A model generated the notes under the pieces. That model was not told the origin of the DNA, ran no database searches, and saw only the letters and a list, made by a program, of their open reading frames with translations. The position numbers and the translations under genes were made by a program. DNA of 64,000 bases. It comes from Hawksworthiomyces lignivorus. Lineage: Eukaryota; Ascomycota; Sordariomycetes; Ophiostomatales; Ophiostomataceae. Location of the stretch: the NCBI GenBank assembly GCA_002917075.1, contig NTMA01000001.1, positions 1,240,001-1,304,000 of the forward strand, written 5' to 3'. Below, in pieces: positions 1 to 12,352 of this stretch (positions are counted from its first letter, which is position 1; each line of letters starts with the position of its first letter).

Positions 1-1717
1 CTATGACACTGAGAAGCCACAATCGGCATAACACCATCGAAGATGACCCGATTCTGGCGAGCTGGAATAGAGTTTCTCTAACCCACAGCTTTTTTTCTTA
101 TTTTTACCAAATAAACCTTGAAGGCTCGGGCCGCTGATTAGCGTGCCAAGGAAATACTATTCTAGTTTTGCCTTTGCAGTCTTTATTGAATTACTATTCT
201 ATTTGTAGGATTCGTTCCACTTGCTCGGTATACACTGGAATCGGTAACTTTTTCGCAAATGGTTTCTCCGAGCCGAGAAGCTTCCCAACTGGACTGCAAT
301 CACCACGAGACCAAAAGGTCGACATATTGGAAGGTAGCATCGCTTGGTGACAGTATGACATTATCAAAACATAAAAGTTTCATCGTGTTCTTTGTGCTGG
401 CGAATTATTTCCGGAGTAAGTCACCTTCCGTATCAGGCTATTGTTAACTTGCCTTTTGTCTTACACAAAAGTTGGGCTGGATTAGTGGTAGGTCATTCTG
501 CGGGGAGATTGCGCGGAGGGTTAGCGACACCTTGCTTGGTAGACTCGTGCTGTGCGCGGCTTGTTTATTTTACAAATTCTTCAGACTGACGACTTGATGT
601 GCTGACAGGGTGATATGCTGACGGACTAGCGGGCTGACGGACCGCGCGATGCGATGCGAGAGATAACGAGATAACTAGTAGTAGAAGGTGATACGACTGT
701 GATGGCGAAGAAGAATATTCTGAAATGGCTTTCTAGCGGCAAAGAAGCAAAGAATGTTTTTTTGTTGTTGGTCGCCGACGCTAAAGACTCCCCAAAAATG
801 AAATACAACCTCGCGAAAAGAACACATTTTGGTCATGTGAGAGATAAGCAACGCCTGTATAACAATACACACATACAGTACATATGTAGCTCTGAGGAAT
901 ACCAAGTTTGATAAGCCGCGAGAACTAAGAAATCTCGTAAACAATGCGAGCAATGACAGGTGGGGCGCACCGCGCACAAAGTTACACGGACCTGCCTATT
1001 TCGTAAGCACATCGAGACGACAGAGCCTAGGTTTGTTTTGCTGCCGCCATTCTTTCACAAGAATCATTCTCCTCATTTACGCAAGATTTATCTTTATCAG
1101 GACGCTATCGAAGTAATCACTACCCTGGCACTAGGGAGACTAAAGCGCATCAAGTAGGTCCTTATCCATTGAGCACACTGTGTTAGATGACCCAATACCT
1201 CACGTAGTATACCCATGCACGTTCAATAGACTTTCTCCCCCGTCAATTTGCTGATGTGGTACTATCTGAAACTTGTGTAAGCCGAGTCCGTGCGAACCAA
1301 GGATGAAAAGATGCGGATATGGCCAGAGCTCTCATTAATGCCGAATAAAAAAAGAAATTATTTTAGTGTTTCTTTCCCAGCGCAGGCCTACCACAGGGCG
1401 ACTCGATTGGGAAGGTGAATTAGGATCGGCGATGATACGGTGATACTAGCAAACCTGCCCAATGGTTGGTTACAGGCCAATCGATGGGTTCTCGCATGAT
1501 GGCGAGCGATAAGACGATGTAGCAGAAAATAATGCACAATTCAGATGTAACTGAGCTACTGGTTGATACTACGAAGCATATATAATAGTCGCGTGTTTGC
1601 TGTGTCGCCTGCCGACCTGGCGCACATGTCGCACCTGCTGCAGTGCATGTTGCTTGGTGAAAGTATTGCCCGCTACCCCTGCTGAATTGCTTCATCTCAT
1701 TCCGAAAGGCAAACATC
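1..1717. other. Upstream spacer, no gene seen
   Basis: No reading frame here resembles a known protein. At 601-642 there is a short degenerate direct repeat around the unit gctgacgga. A TATA-like stretch (atatataat) near 1576 could belong to the promoter of the transporter starting at 1718. Nothing else could be supported. Confidence 0.6.
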
Positions 1718-4531
1718 ATGTCTGAGCCGTTTGTCGACAGCACGGCCGACTCGGCTGAGCAGCAGCCGCATGACAGCAAGGAAAAAGTGGGGCTGGTGGA
1801 CAGCAAACACATAACTGGCGATGTTGTCGATGAGCTAGTACAGAAGCTGGGCGAAAGTGGCAACGGGACAGTGCCGGTCGATGATGTCCAGTTTGTCATT
1901 GACAAAATTGACACATTGACAGTTGAGGAATGCAAAGCCATCATTGAAAAGATGTTGTACGATCATGAGTACGACTACAACTTTTCTGAAGTGCTGCGCG
2001 CCAAACTCAGAACACTGGCAGCAGGGCCGGCTGAAAATCAAAGCGCCGAAGAGTGGGAGCTTAGCCTCAAAGTGGAAACGGCTATCGCCAAGTTCTATTC
2101 GCCGTACCCTGAGGTGCGCGCCGTGTCAACGCCAACGGACGACCCCAGCATTCCCTGTGAGACAATCCGTGCTCACGTGCTCGGTTACATATGGGCCGTT
2201 CTGGCTCAGTTCACCAACTCGCTCTTCAATTCTCGTTTCCCAAATATTACTCTGACTTCGGCTGTCGCCCAAATCTTACTGTATCCGTGCGGAATGTTTC
2301 TTGCCTTGGTATTGCCAGACTGGGGATTTACCGTGCGTGGCGAACGAATTTCGCTCAACCCAGGCCCGTGGACGTATAAAGAACAGATGCTCGCTACGAT
2401 TATCGTCGACGTAGGCCTTACATCGGCCTACTGCTTCTGGAATATCCAGACCCAGACAGTTTACTATAAGGATACCTGGCTGACCCCTGGGTACGGCATC
2501 CTACTGCTACTATCCACTCAGCTCATGGGTCTCGGGTTTTCTGGTCTCATGCGACGCTTTGTTGTCTATCCTATGGAAGCCATATGGCCGAATATCCTGC
2601 CCACTCTCGCCCTCAATCGTGCCCTTCTATTACCAGAAAAGAAAGAGACTCTGCATGGCTGGAGCATCTCTCGCTACAGGTTCTTCTTTCTCGTCTTCGG
2701 CCTCATGTTCATATACTTTTGGTTGCCCGACTTCATCTTCCCCGCGCTAAGCTACTTTGCTTGGATGACTTGGATCGCCCCTAACAACTTTAACCTGAAC
2801 ATGATTACTGGCTCACAGCTCGGTCTTGGCTTCAACCCTATTTCCACCTTCGACTGGAATATTATTGGCACATACTATCTGCCTCTCGCCTATCCATTTT
2901 TTGTGTATACGCAACAGTTTCTCGGTAGCTTACTGGGTGGTTTAATCATTATTGGCCTCTACTACTCAAATGTCAACTGGTCCGCTTACTTGCCGCCTAA
3001 TTCGTCTGGAATCTTTGATAACACAGGCAAATCTTACAATATTACGCGTGTTGTTGTTCCCAATACAGGCTTCCTAAACGAGACAGCTTACTTGTCATAC
3101 TCACCTGCCTTCTACAGTGCAGGCAACTTAATGTTGTATGGCGCTTTTTTTGCCTTCTACCCGCTCACCATGGTATTCATACTACTCGACGCGTGGCGCC
3201 CGTTGCTCCGTGCTTATAAGTCTATTACCAAGGCTGGCCTAGAGTTCCTGCACCAAATCTTCGTTGGCATCAAAAAAATTGGTGCATCTCTTGCGAAGGG
3301 AGACGTGCGTGGTGCGATCAGCAACCTCTATCATATTCTGGATTCTGAAAGATCGATGTATGATGAGTTTGACGACCCATTTACGCAGCTTCTGCGTAAC
3401 TATCCCGAAGTGCCTGATTGGTGGTTCACAGCAGTTTTTCTCGTGGCTTTCATCTTCGCCATTGTCGTTATTACAACTTGGACCGAGCTCAATACGCCGG
3501 TGTGGACCATCTTTTTCGTCATCGGGTTGAACTTTGTCTTCCTGATCCCAATGTCATATTTATACGCTATAGCTGGTACGACTGAGGGCCTGAACGTTGT
3601 TACCGAGCTTGTTGTCGGTTATGCGTTACCCGGTCACCCTGAGGCCCTAATGTTTGTTAAAGCCTTTGGCTACAACATCAATGGCCAGGCCGACACGTAT
3701 ATATCGGATCAGAAAATGGGCTTTTACGCCAAGGTGCCGCCACGAGCCATGTATCGCGGCCAGGTCATGAGTGCTATCATCACTGCCTTCGTCGCTTACG
3801 GTGTTGTCCAGTTTGCCGACACTCAGATTCCGGGTATTTGCACTCCGGACCAGGTCAGCGACTTTAATTGCGCCAATGGATCGCAGGTTTATTTCTCGGC
3901 ATCAGTGGTTTGGGTAAGGCATCAGCATTTTTACTCTGGCTCAGTTTAATTTTATATTCTTCGCTAACATATCTTTACGCAGGGTGCTATTGGGCCACAG
4001 CGCATCTTCAGCCAGATATATCCAGCCATGAAGTACTGCTTCCTTCTCGGCTTTCTGCTCGCCCTTGTCTGGTGGACTGTCAAACGCTTTGGTGCTAAAG
4101 CACGTGCAGCTGTTAAAGCTGTGCTACCAGCTGCCATTTATCAACCCATAAATGTCGTTTTGTTCACACCTGTTTCATGGCTGAAGCACGTACACCCGTC
4201 GTTGATTTTCAACGGATTCCTATACTGGGCACCTCTTAATCTGACATACTTTACCGGAGGTCTCTATTTTTCATTCGCCTTCATGTATTACCTCAAGCGC
4301 TACAAGGTGGCCTGGTGGGAGAAGTACAATTATGTTCTGTCTGCAGCGCTCACAGCCGGCGTGGCTTTCTCAGGCCTGATTATATTTTTTGCCGTGCAGT
4401 ATCACCCCAAATCGATCGATTGGTGGGGTGTTAATGTGCTATCGTCTACCGTCGACGGAGGTGCCGGTCAGGTAGCGCTCATTACTGATCTGCCTGAGAA
4501 GGGATACTTTGGTCCGGATACGTGGTCTTAA
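1718..4531 (+). CDS. OPT-family oligopeptide transporter, 2 exons
   Basis: Proton-coupled oligopeptide transporter of the OPT superfamily (relatives of yeast OPT1/OPT2 and fission-yeast isp4), a plasma-membrane importer of small peptides such as glutathione or pentapeptides; the substrate is inferred from family only. Exons 1718-3913 and 3983-4531 join at GT (3914) and AG (3982) in phase 0, giving 914 residues, a normal length for the family. About 150 hydrophilic N-terminal residues precede a long series of hydrophobic segments. Family hallmarks are the NPG motif near residue 215 (SLNPGPW) and a KVPPR motif near residue 672 (KIPPR in relatives). Without the splice the frame stops at 3949. 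It is the first gene of a possible catabolic group with the two oxidoreductases and regulator to its right, and runs convergent to the monooxygenase gene. No lesion seen. Confidence 0.93.
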
Positions 4532-4851
4532 TTCACAGTATCGTAATATCTCAGCCTGGAACCAGTGGTCACATTTAATTGGACGTGGCCTGTCAATTCT
4601 GCGCAGTATATGCTCTTCTCTTTCTCTTGCCTCTTCTGCGCTCACATCGCCTAGACTGTGAACGTTTTTCATAGGCTACTGTCTTGATGTCTTGAGCAGT
4701 TGAGTGCAGGCAAATTTGTATATACTTTGTCTATAATGCTCTGCTGCTTGGAGAGACTGCTTTCTAACACAAGCTAGCTAGACAATAATGAAACTGAATT
4801 TCTAAACAATTACTATTTGTGGTTGATTTTAACAATAATATCTCGAGAATG
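4532..4851. other. Convergent 3' spacer
   Basis: A 320-base AT-rich gap between the stop of the transporter and the stop of the convergent monooxygenase. It presumably holds both 3' UTRs. No gene or clear repeat is seen. Confidence 0.6.
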
Positions 4852-6012
4852 TTAGTCAATACGCAATCCGGCTTCCTTAAGCAGCGGCAGAATTTTTCGA
4901 CCAAAATATTCTAGGTCTGGTGCAAAATCATAGAATCCAAGTTGTACTCCATCAATACCAGCTTTGTGGAGAGCAACAAGCTGATCGCGGACTTGCTCAG
5001 GGGAACCGATTATGTCGATGTTACCACCAAAATTATAACTTTGTTTGTGCTTAGGATCACTGCGTCCACGCCAGGCATGTGCGTCGCTATCGTATCTCTG
5101 ATTGATATTCCGGTTATCAAGTCGGCCATCTGCGATCGCTTTTGCATATGCTTCCGCCTCTTCGGGCGTATCACGTGAAACGACATAAGGGTTAATAAGC
5201 GTCTTAACCTTACGGCCGTGTGCGGCGGCCGCCTCGCGAATGGTTGCAATATGTGCGGGCAGGGTTTCAAGTGCACTGTCGATATGTGAACCACCAGGAG
5301 AAGTAATGAAAATTAAGTCGGAATATTTAGAGGCGAAGTCGATTCCAGCTGAAGAGCCGGTTGCGTTGACAAGGGTTGGTCGGCCGTAGAGCGGCTTTGG
5401 TGTAATCCACGCATTATGCAACTTCCAAGGAGAGACTTTCCCTTCATATGACAGGTTCTCTGTTTCTCCCCAGAGGCTGTTGACGACATCAAATAGCTCA
5501 GCAGTCATCTCATATCGTTTATCGTGTTCAATACGCTGCCAACCAAACATCTCATGTTCAACTGCGCGGTGACCAGTAACAATATTTATACCCCATCGTC
5601 CTTTTGCAATGTGGTCAAGTGTAGCTCCATATTTTGCAATATGCAAGGGATGTAGTGGACCGTACAAGACATGTATCGTAGAAATGAGCAGAATTTTGCT
5701 TGTTACTGCAGCCATAGCTCCGAGAGCAATGAAAGCATCCAGTGATGCCTCACCGTCACCACCTTTGGGCAGCCATTGAGTTCGACTGAAAGCTAGGTCA
5801 AACCCAAGTGCTTCTGCTTGCTTTACGATCTCAACATTGTAGTCGAAAGTCCACGTACCAGTAGTTGGTACTGTTGATTTGTTGAATTCTCGCAAGTTAA
5901 GAAAGACGCCTAAAAGAAGAGGCTGTCGTGCAGCTTTGCTAAGCGGGCTATCTTCGAAGTCAAAAGGCCCTTTGAGAGCAGGGCCCCCCTCGCGTACAGA
6001 CTGGGCAGACAT
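4852..6012 (-). CDS. Luciferase-like FMN-dependent monooxygenase (NtaA/SnaA/DszA or SfnG type)
   Basis: Intronless 386-residue protein of the bacterial luciferase-like fold. Members use reduced FMN from a partner reductase to oxygenate small sulfonates, sulfones, nitrilotriacetate or similar compounds. Visible family features: a TIM-barrel start reading LLLGVFLNLREF near residue 35, then TWTFDYN with EALGFDLAF, the ILLISTIHVLYGPLHPLHIAK region, the WGINIVTGH...EHEMFG stretch, and the FMN-pocket-like GSSAGIDFASKYSDLIF. Length suits the family. The sequence looks closer to SfnG/SsuD-like bacterial proteins than to typical fungal genes and has no intron, so old transfer from bacteria is possible. 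No dedicated flavin reductase is seen nearby. It is convergent with the OPT gene and divergent from the FAD oxidoreductase across about 1.25 kb. The precise substrate cannot be read from the sequence. Confidence 0.9.
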   Translation of the reverse strand: MSAQSVREGGPALKGPFDFEDSPLSKAARQPLLLGVFLNLREFNKSTVPTTGTWTFDYNVEIVKQAEALGFDLAFSRTQWLPKGGDGEASLDAFIALGAMAAVTSKILLISTIHVLYGPLHPLHIAKYGATLDHIAKGRWGINIVTGHRAVEHEMFGWQRIEHDKRYEMTAELFDVVNSLWGETENLSYEGKVSPWKLHNAWITPKPLYGRPTLVNATGSSAGIDFASKYSDLIFITSPGGSHIDSALETLPAHIATIREAAAAHGRKVKTLINPYVVSRDTPEEAEAYAKAIADGRLDNRNINQRYDSDAHAWRGRSDPKHKQSYNFGGNIDIIGSPEQVRDQLVALHKAGIDGVQLGFYDFAPDLEYFGRKILPLLKEAGLRID

Positions 6013-7260
6013 TACTTGGTAACAACAGTATACTTTTGTATTTCATTAAATAGACATGATATTACCTATTTCTGCGATTTGAAGTTCATGCATTATTTAT
6101 ATACTCGGTAATATTATGGAAGGCGTGGCTGGCAACCCGATGACGCTATTTTTGACGTATATTATTGGATATAGCGGTTTTCGCTGAGATTGCGAGCAAA
6201 AAGTTTGAGATGTCGATATAGCTTGCAACATCATTAGCAGCAACATTGCGCTAAAAGCCGTACATTAGGCTGCTATATTACGCAATTACTTATTTCTTTA
6301 AGAAGCAATTTTATAGCTTCTTATTGGCAATTAAACCTGTGAAAAGGTGAAACTGCATACTTTAGGAAATTGATGACTAACTACGTACTAGGGGACTGAT
6401 ACTTTCGTCAACAACCGTGATGAACACACACCGAAAGAGATTCTCACTGATCGTATGTTTATACTTAGGAATCATTTTAGGACCCTTATAAGCAAGATTC
6501 TGCTGCTAAGTGCAGATACCGCAAACGACCCGTTGCTGGTATTGGCAAGTTACTCAAACAGTATCTTTGTCACAAATAATTCATGTTATGTTCTGAGTCT
6601 CAAATGGCGTTAAAGGGTGATAGAAGCTATACCAACCAAGTTAGTTTTCATCTCAAGATGAATTAATTTTTCGCTTGTTACATCAACAATATCAACAAAT
6701 TGCGAGCCTTCATATATTCTATTACTACTTTCTCTCTAAGCCCCCAAATATTGTAGAGACTATTGCATCTTACTCAAAGCAAGATATGACATGAGCGTTT
6801 AATTAAAGAATATTTATTATTGCTGTGAAGCATTAATTGAGGTCTTTCGCATTTTATTCTAGGAGTTTTTTTTTAGCATTAGCGATAGGAGTGAATATTC
6901 ATACTGCCTAAAGTTAAAGTATGAAGCACGAGTACTGCCTGTTAAATTTGATCTTAGCTCGGAGTTAGCTTCGGAAGAATATGAGAGGTGGAATCAGCCA
7001 CTCTTGCGCTAATATGTCCAACGGCACCTATAGGCTCCATTCGTGCTAGAATTTCCATAGAAAAACGAAAAACGAAGAGGGGCAAAAGAGCTAGCGATAA
7101 GAAACAGTGAACACCACAAGGCGGCAAGTTAGCCTGCGCAAATATTAAGGCGTCAATTAAAGACATTCAGAAAAGTAGTCTGAAGTTAGGTGTTACATTA
7201 GCAGAGATTCCTCATTCGTCTTAAAGGGCCAAAAGCGAGCTTTTATTACTCATTGTCATT
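6013..7260. promoter_or_regulatory. Divergent intergenic region between two oxidoreductase genes
   Basis: About 1.25 kb of AT-rich DNA between the divergent starts of the flavin monooxygenase and the FAD oxidoreductase. It must hold both promoters and could allow co-regulation. No convincing protein or RNA gene is seen, and no binding site stands out by eye. Confidence 0.45.
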
Positions 7261-8382
7261 ATGTCATCTACAGAGAAGACTCGTGTTATCGTTGTTGGCG
7301 CGGGTATTGTCGGTGCCTCCATTGCATGGCACCTTGCCGCTAAACATGGTATCGCTGTCACAGTGATTGCCTCTGATATTGGTGGAACTGCCACTCCAAA
7401 CTCGTTTGCTTGGCTAAATGCCAACTTCAATAACCCACGCTTTTATTTCGATGCACGCGTTCGTTCTATGGCCCGCTGGCATGAGCTTGTCAATGAGGTT
7501 CCTGAGCTTGCCGATATAGTCCACTGGTGCGGCAACGTGCAGTGGGAGCAAAATTCCAGTCGCCTCGCTTTCCATACGGAGCAGCACGCTAGCTGGGGAT
7601 ACAAAGCTACTCGTATTGAGAATTCAGATTTAGTCCTGCGTGAGCCTTGGCTGGCCGAAGCTGCCCTGCCCACCTACGGTTGGGCTGCTTTGTTTCCCGA
7701 TGAGGGCAGTGTAGAGCCAGCCATCGCCGCCCGTAGACTGATTGCTCATGCGAAGGAATCATATAACGCTGAAGTGCTCAGAGAGACGGTTGAAAAACTA
7801 GTTGTCGAAAATGACAAGGTTATAGGCATTATCACATCGTCAAGCACTATGACCGCCGACCACGTTATCCTAGCCGCTGGTCTTGGTTCTGTGCCGCTAG
7901 CCGCCACCGTCAATGTCACTGTCCCCGTATCGGGCCGTCCAGGACTACTCGTTCACTCTAAGCCCATCTCGACACGCTTGCTAAATGGTCTTGTCATCTC
8001 TAATGGGCCACATATGCGCCAGACCGCGGACGGACGCATTGTCTCAGGCGCCAACTTTGCGGGTACTACCCCAGGTGATGAGCCTGAGGCAGCAGCAGAG
8101 ACGCTATTTGCTAAAGTAAAGGCTATGTTCCGATCTGAGCTTCATGGAAATCGACTTCCATTACTTGAGCTCGATTTTTACACGATCGGAAATCGTCCTG
8201 ATCCGAAAGACGGCTTCCCCATCCTCGGCGATAGTGGGAAACTGGGATTAACTCTCGCCGTCATGCATTCTGGCGTTACCATGGCTGCTTTTGCTGGCGA
8301 AACAGTAGCAGCCCTCGTCGCTACAGGCAAGAAAGATCCAGCGCTGGATAATTTTGCCCTGGCGCGGTTTAAAAAAGAGTGA
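7261..8382 (+). CDS. FAD-dependent oxidoreductase (DAO family, DadA/glycine-oxidase-like)
   Basis: Intronless 373-residue flavoprotein of the D-amino-acid oxidase/sarcosine oxidase superfamily, which oxidises amines or D-amino acids. The N-terminus carries the Rossmann dinucleotide-binding fold (VVGAGIVGASIAWHLA, near residue 11). This is followed by the TPNSFAWLNANFNNP segment seen in DadA-like proteins. The C-terminal FAD-binding part reads DGFPILGD...LAVMHSGVTMAAFAGE, again family-typical. Length is right for a single-domain oxidase. No signal peptide or peroxisomal SKL ending is seen (it ends FKKE). With the neighbouring monooxygenase, OPT transporter and regulator it may form a nitrogen or sulfur scavenging group; that link is inference from position only. 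Absence of introns again permits a bacterial origin. Confidence 0.9.
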   Translation: MSSTEKTRVIVVGAGIVGASIAWHLAAKHGIAVTVIASDIGGTATPNSFAWLNANFNNPRFYFDARVRSMARWHELVNEVPELADIVHWCGNVQWEQNSSRLAFHTEQHASWGYKATRIENSDLVLREPWLAEAALPTYGWAALFPDEGSVEPAIAARRLIAHAKESYNAEVLRETVEKLVVENDKVIGIITSSSTMTADHVILAAGLGSVPLAATVNVTVPVSGRPGLLVHSKPISTRLLNGLVISNGPHMRQTADGRIVSGANFAGTTPGDEPEAAAETLFAKVKAMFRSELHGNRLPLLELDFYTIGNRPDPKDGFPILGDSGKLGLTLAVMHSGVTMAAFAGETVAALVATGKKDPALDNFALARFKKE

Positions 8383-9034
8383 CCGTTGTGGATACTAAAA
8401 TTATATATTAGTGGAGTTTATCTTCTCATGGTATTGAACAGAGAGAAAGATTAAGTCGTCTAGTTTGTTCACGTTACTGTTATGTTCATTCTTGTTACTA
8501 GTAGCTTTCCCAATTGTGAATCGTCAATATATCTTATGATGATTGATTGCTGCGAAGAGGCTCTGGGCATGTTGGTCGAACTCCGCGCTTTAACGAGTGG
8601 AATATTCCTAAGTGTAGGCGGAGATTAACGACACGTAAGATGCTGCAAGAAAGCACGTATCCACACAAAATCCAAAACGAGATTGAATGGATGCGGCGAA
8701 CATGTCACAATACATCCACAATACTCTCTGTCTTCGGCTACGTACAACAAAGCCTCTCGTATATCCTCTTACATATCTGGCACCAACCAAATGGCTTAGT
8801 GGCATGTGTGAAATGACGAAGCTTCGATCTGTTCTCCTTGCGCCACTCTCCATCATTAGGATATTAAGATAACGCAATGTGCTTTTTACTAGAATATCCC
8901 TACAGATATTATCTCACATTTGTATTGTCATTTTTGTCAGATTCAGCCGACAGGTTGTTGTACCTCCTATTGTATCACAGGCAGCGCTCTGTTTCATACA
9001 CGCGTTCAGCGTAGGTTTGTAACTAACTGCACCA
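8383..9034. other. Convergent spacer
   Basis: About 650 bases between the stop of the FAD oxidoreductase and the stop of the regulator on the opposite strand. Small frames here show no family resemblance. Nothing further is supported. Confidence 0.55.
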
Positions 9035-11427
9035 TCATGTTGCAGATTCATCGGAAACCGCCACAGTTGCTTGCAACAAAATATCTCCATTGACCCATTG
9101 CATTACTTCCCAAGGATCTTCCAAGTTACCGCTCTCTGCTAATGCTGATATTTCAAAATTAGCCGGCCACCTCAAAACTGATGGGCTTTGGTCTGCCATC
9201 ATCGATATTGTTTTTCTCGAAAGTGATTCAAAAATATCTCGGTACGGTGCGGCTCCAACCCAACGCTCGGCCATGACGACAAGAACCATGGAACAATCCA
9301 TGCAAGTATTGCTAACGGTGTCCAACAACCTAGACTTTCGAGCCGCTGGCGATGTCCAAAGGCAGTGCAAATATGTTAGACCGGCGAGGAAGAGAAAATG
9401 CAGGGCGCCCCAAGTGTACCCAACACGCCCAGTAATGAATTGGCGGCGATAACCACAGGTGATGCTTTCTGTTGCCTCGAGACACTCAAGGACGATGTCA
9501 TCAGGAACGACTCCTTTGGCCTCTATTAAGCGATTTCTATGCAAAAGCAGAATGGAATTACTATAGTTCGCTTCGTACCAGTCTTTACTACCGAAAAGTG
9601 ATAGGGCGTCCCCGGACCTCTGGAATTCAGATGGAATTGTGGTGTGCCAGTCTTCCAACTCTCTGCGAATTTGCCTAATGCGTGCATCGTAGGATTCGTC
9701 CGTGACACGAATACGCCTCGTGTCGGAGAAAAGCATGGCATGAATCTTTGCCCATATACACCGTAGGCGAAACATATGGATTGCCACAGATATGTTTGCA
9801 GATGGGCTAGAGACTGAGGCAACTAGAGATTCAGGCGTACCAATGGCAGGAGTATGTGATTGATCAATTTGTTTCGGAAGCTTAACAATTAGCATGCACT
9901 CAGCTGAAGCAAAACAGAAAATCTAGACTCCACATACCTCGACATCAATCTCTTGAAGAGGCAAGCCCAATGGGCGTCCTAGAATAGTTGCAATAGAACA
10001 GTCAATGGCAAAGGCACACCAAAATGACCTTTTCCGAAGTTCCAATTGGGGATCGTCGGTGAAGGTCCCTAAACGTTTTGCATCTCGGTGGTAGCCGAGC
10101 TCTATGCATTGCCTCAAAGCATATCCTGATAATTTCCTAATATGAGTTAGCTTCCCTAAATCTACCTTCGGCTTGAAGCAGAGAAAACATAATACCATAG
10201 AGAAGGGCCCATGGGTGAGCGCAGAGAGTACATTGAGCAAGATAATATGGCCTGCACAGATTGCAAATTGTCTCGCTGTAGCAAAGAATCTATATATAGT
10301 TGGGCTGATATATATAATTGCTGCGGAAATAAAGATTTAATATGGTTTTCGGTAAGAATCTTATAAGGTTGTAGTGCTCCTACCTTAGGACAGTGCCCCG
10401 TGGTGGGTAAAAGCAGAGCGCCAACAGCGTACACCTAATATGTATGAGTTGCAGTTGCGCCATCACTCTTGTGAATATGATAACTTACAATGTAAACAAA
10501 GAATAAGGCAGCATCAGGATCCGAAGCTGTGGCAGGCAGAGCTGAATTTATCTCTGCCTCCCATTTTCGAAAGGTGGGCTCATGCAAAAAAGGGTATTGG
10601 ATGTGGATGTTCTCGAAGTAAGAATTACTTAAAAGCAAGCCTTCCTCGTAGCTTGGCAGTGCGCATGGCAGCAATGTCGGCGAATCACTGAAATTTTGGG
10701 TATGAGCATAATATGAATTTGACGGCATTCCGGAGTTGTTCCTAGTAGTCTTAGGATCTCGTAAAAGCAATGAAGAGCTGATGGCGCGAGAGAAGGCAAA
10801 GGCGGAAGATGAGCCAAGGTAGTGTGGTTCAATCCCTGCTGCGTTAAGCCCAAGCATTCCTACTTTGGTAGCTAGATCGTTAACATCGTTGCCACTTTTA
10901 TCAGACCAAGGAATCTGCGAATGTCCTTCATTCTCTGTATGGGGGGAGTGTGAGATTGAGAATGGCGCGCCTAGACTAGACTGGGTTGCAGGATCTAATG
11001 GATTATCCCAAGATACGATGTCGTCTGAAGTCTTAGAATGGGCGTCTTGCAGCAGTCCTTCAAGATGCGCGATGCGAGCTTCCAATATTTCTAAGTAGTT
11101 TCGTGGTTGGTGTCTTTTCGTTATAGGATCTTCAACAAGGCAAGCTACACAATGCGCCATGTATTAGAATAATGTCGGCACATCTTAAACTAGTACAGAC
11201 CATACTTAGATTGAACCGAGAACAGTTTGCACAGGCCGGGATGTTGTTATCACACTGCCAAATCGTATTTTAGCAAGGGCAAGATTGCGTCTGAATCTTA
11301 CTCAGAGGTGGTCGACTACCTTTAGCTTTCGCTCTTTGCAATATATACACGCGACCATCATCCGGGGACCTGTACGGATTCGCTGCGGCTCTTTGCTGCG
11401 CCTGCGATCTTGCGATTGTGGATACAT
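9035..11427 (-). CDS. Zn2Cys6 fungal-specific transcription factor, 7 exons
   Basis: Nuclear DNA-binding regulator of 677 residues after splicing. Exons (minus strand): 11427-11320, 11254-11206, 11144-10489, 10434-10384, 10320-10196, 10136-9938, 9880-9035. Every junction has GT...AG ends and keeps phase. The 63-base intron at 10383-10321 has no stop, so it could be retained. The spliced N-terminus forms a perfect C-x2-C-x6-C-x6-C-x2-C-x6-C cluster (starts CIYCKERKLK at about residue 27), interrupted by two introns. A linker with PRNYLEILEARIAHLEGLL follows, a dimerisation coiled coil. The middle homology region includes YSLRSPMGPSLW joined to KLSGYALRQCIELGYHR across the fifth intron. An alternative start lies at 11361. 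It is the obvious candidate local regulator for the OPT, monooxygenase and oxidase genes; that role is inferred from position. Confidence 0.9.
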
Positions 11428-12288
11428 TGCATCTGTGAAATGTAATTTTCCGTTACAAAGCGATACAGTCCCGTGATTTCGTTTTTTAATTTATTTTAAA
11501 GGGAGAGGGGGAAGGGTTGTGTGAGAGGATCAGTTTTAAGAAATGCTGGTGTGAGTAACGATAAAGACTGGAGAAGATAGTGGATCGTTTCAGGTCACAT
11601 GTCTTTGCTAGGAACGGTTTTGCAAGTTAAACTGAGGACGGCTTACTTAGGTTGTTAGCGGCGCATTTATGTGCACACGTGAGGAATAATACCAAAAGAA
11701 GGGTGGTGGTGGACTGTGAGAGTCGCATCCAAATGAGATTAACGTCGGAAGAATACGAATAACCAATAATTTCTTTGTTTGATCTATCGCTTCTACAGTA
11801 TCTACGTCTGAACATGACTAATCTTAACTAGGTAGGCTTGGATATTAATTCAAAATGTCTATTATGGCATTTATAAGTATTCACATATTTACTTTTTCTT
11901 TTTCTGACCCAATCCCGTAGTTTTGTAGTCTCCAATCAACGCAATGTAAGTGAGCACGGCATCTCACATGGTAATCATCCGGAGGTTTTTTGTGCTTCAC
12001 CAAATAAACTCGGGAGCTACTATGGTAATTGTTACAATAGCTTTTGCAGAAATTTATTAAGAAGTTCTCTCTCATTGCTTTTGCCATCGCTGGCTGTTTT
12101 TCAGCTCTACGGATACTTTGAAAATCTTGTCCTCTGAAGATCATGCCAGCCTGGACGTTGCCTGCGTATACGATACGTTTTACTGCGTACCATTTACCAT
12201 GCCCTATTCCTAGAAAATTATGTTGCCCTAATTACTTCCAATTCATTACGGACAGAGTGGGTTGCGAAAATTTCCCCACTTATTAAAT

Positions 12289-12352
12289 TTTCCTTTTCCT
12301 TTTCCTTTTCCTTTTCCTCTTTTTTTTTCTTTTTTTTCTTTTTTCTTTTTTT
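12289..12352. repeat. TTTTCC hexamer / pyrimidine tract
   Basis: About five tandem copies of ttttcc, followed by a long T-rich stretch broken by single Cs. This is a simple polypyrimidine microsatellite. Confidence 0.9.
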
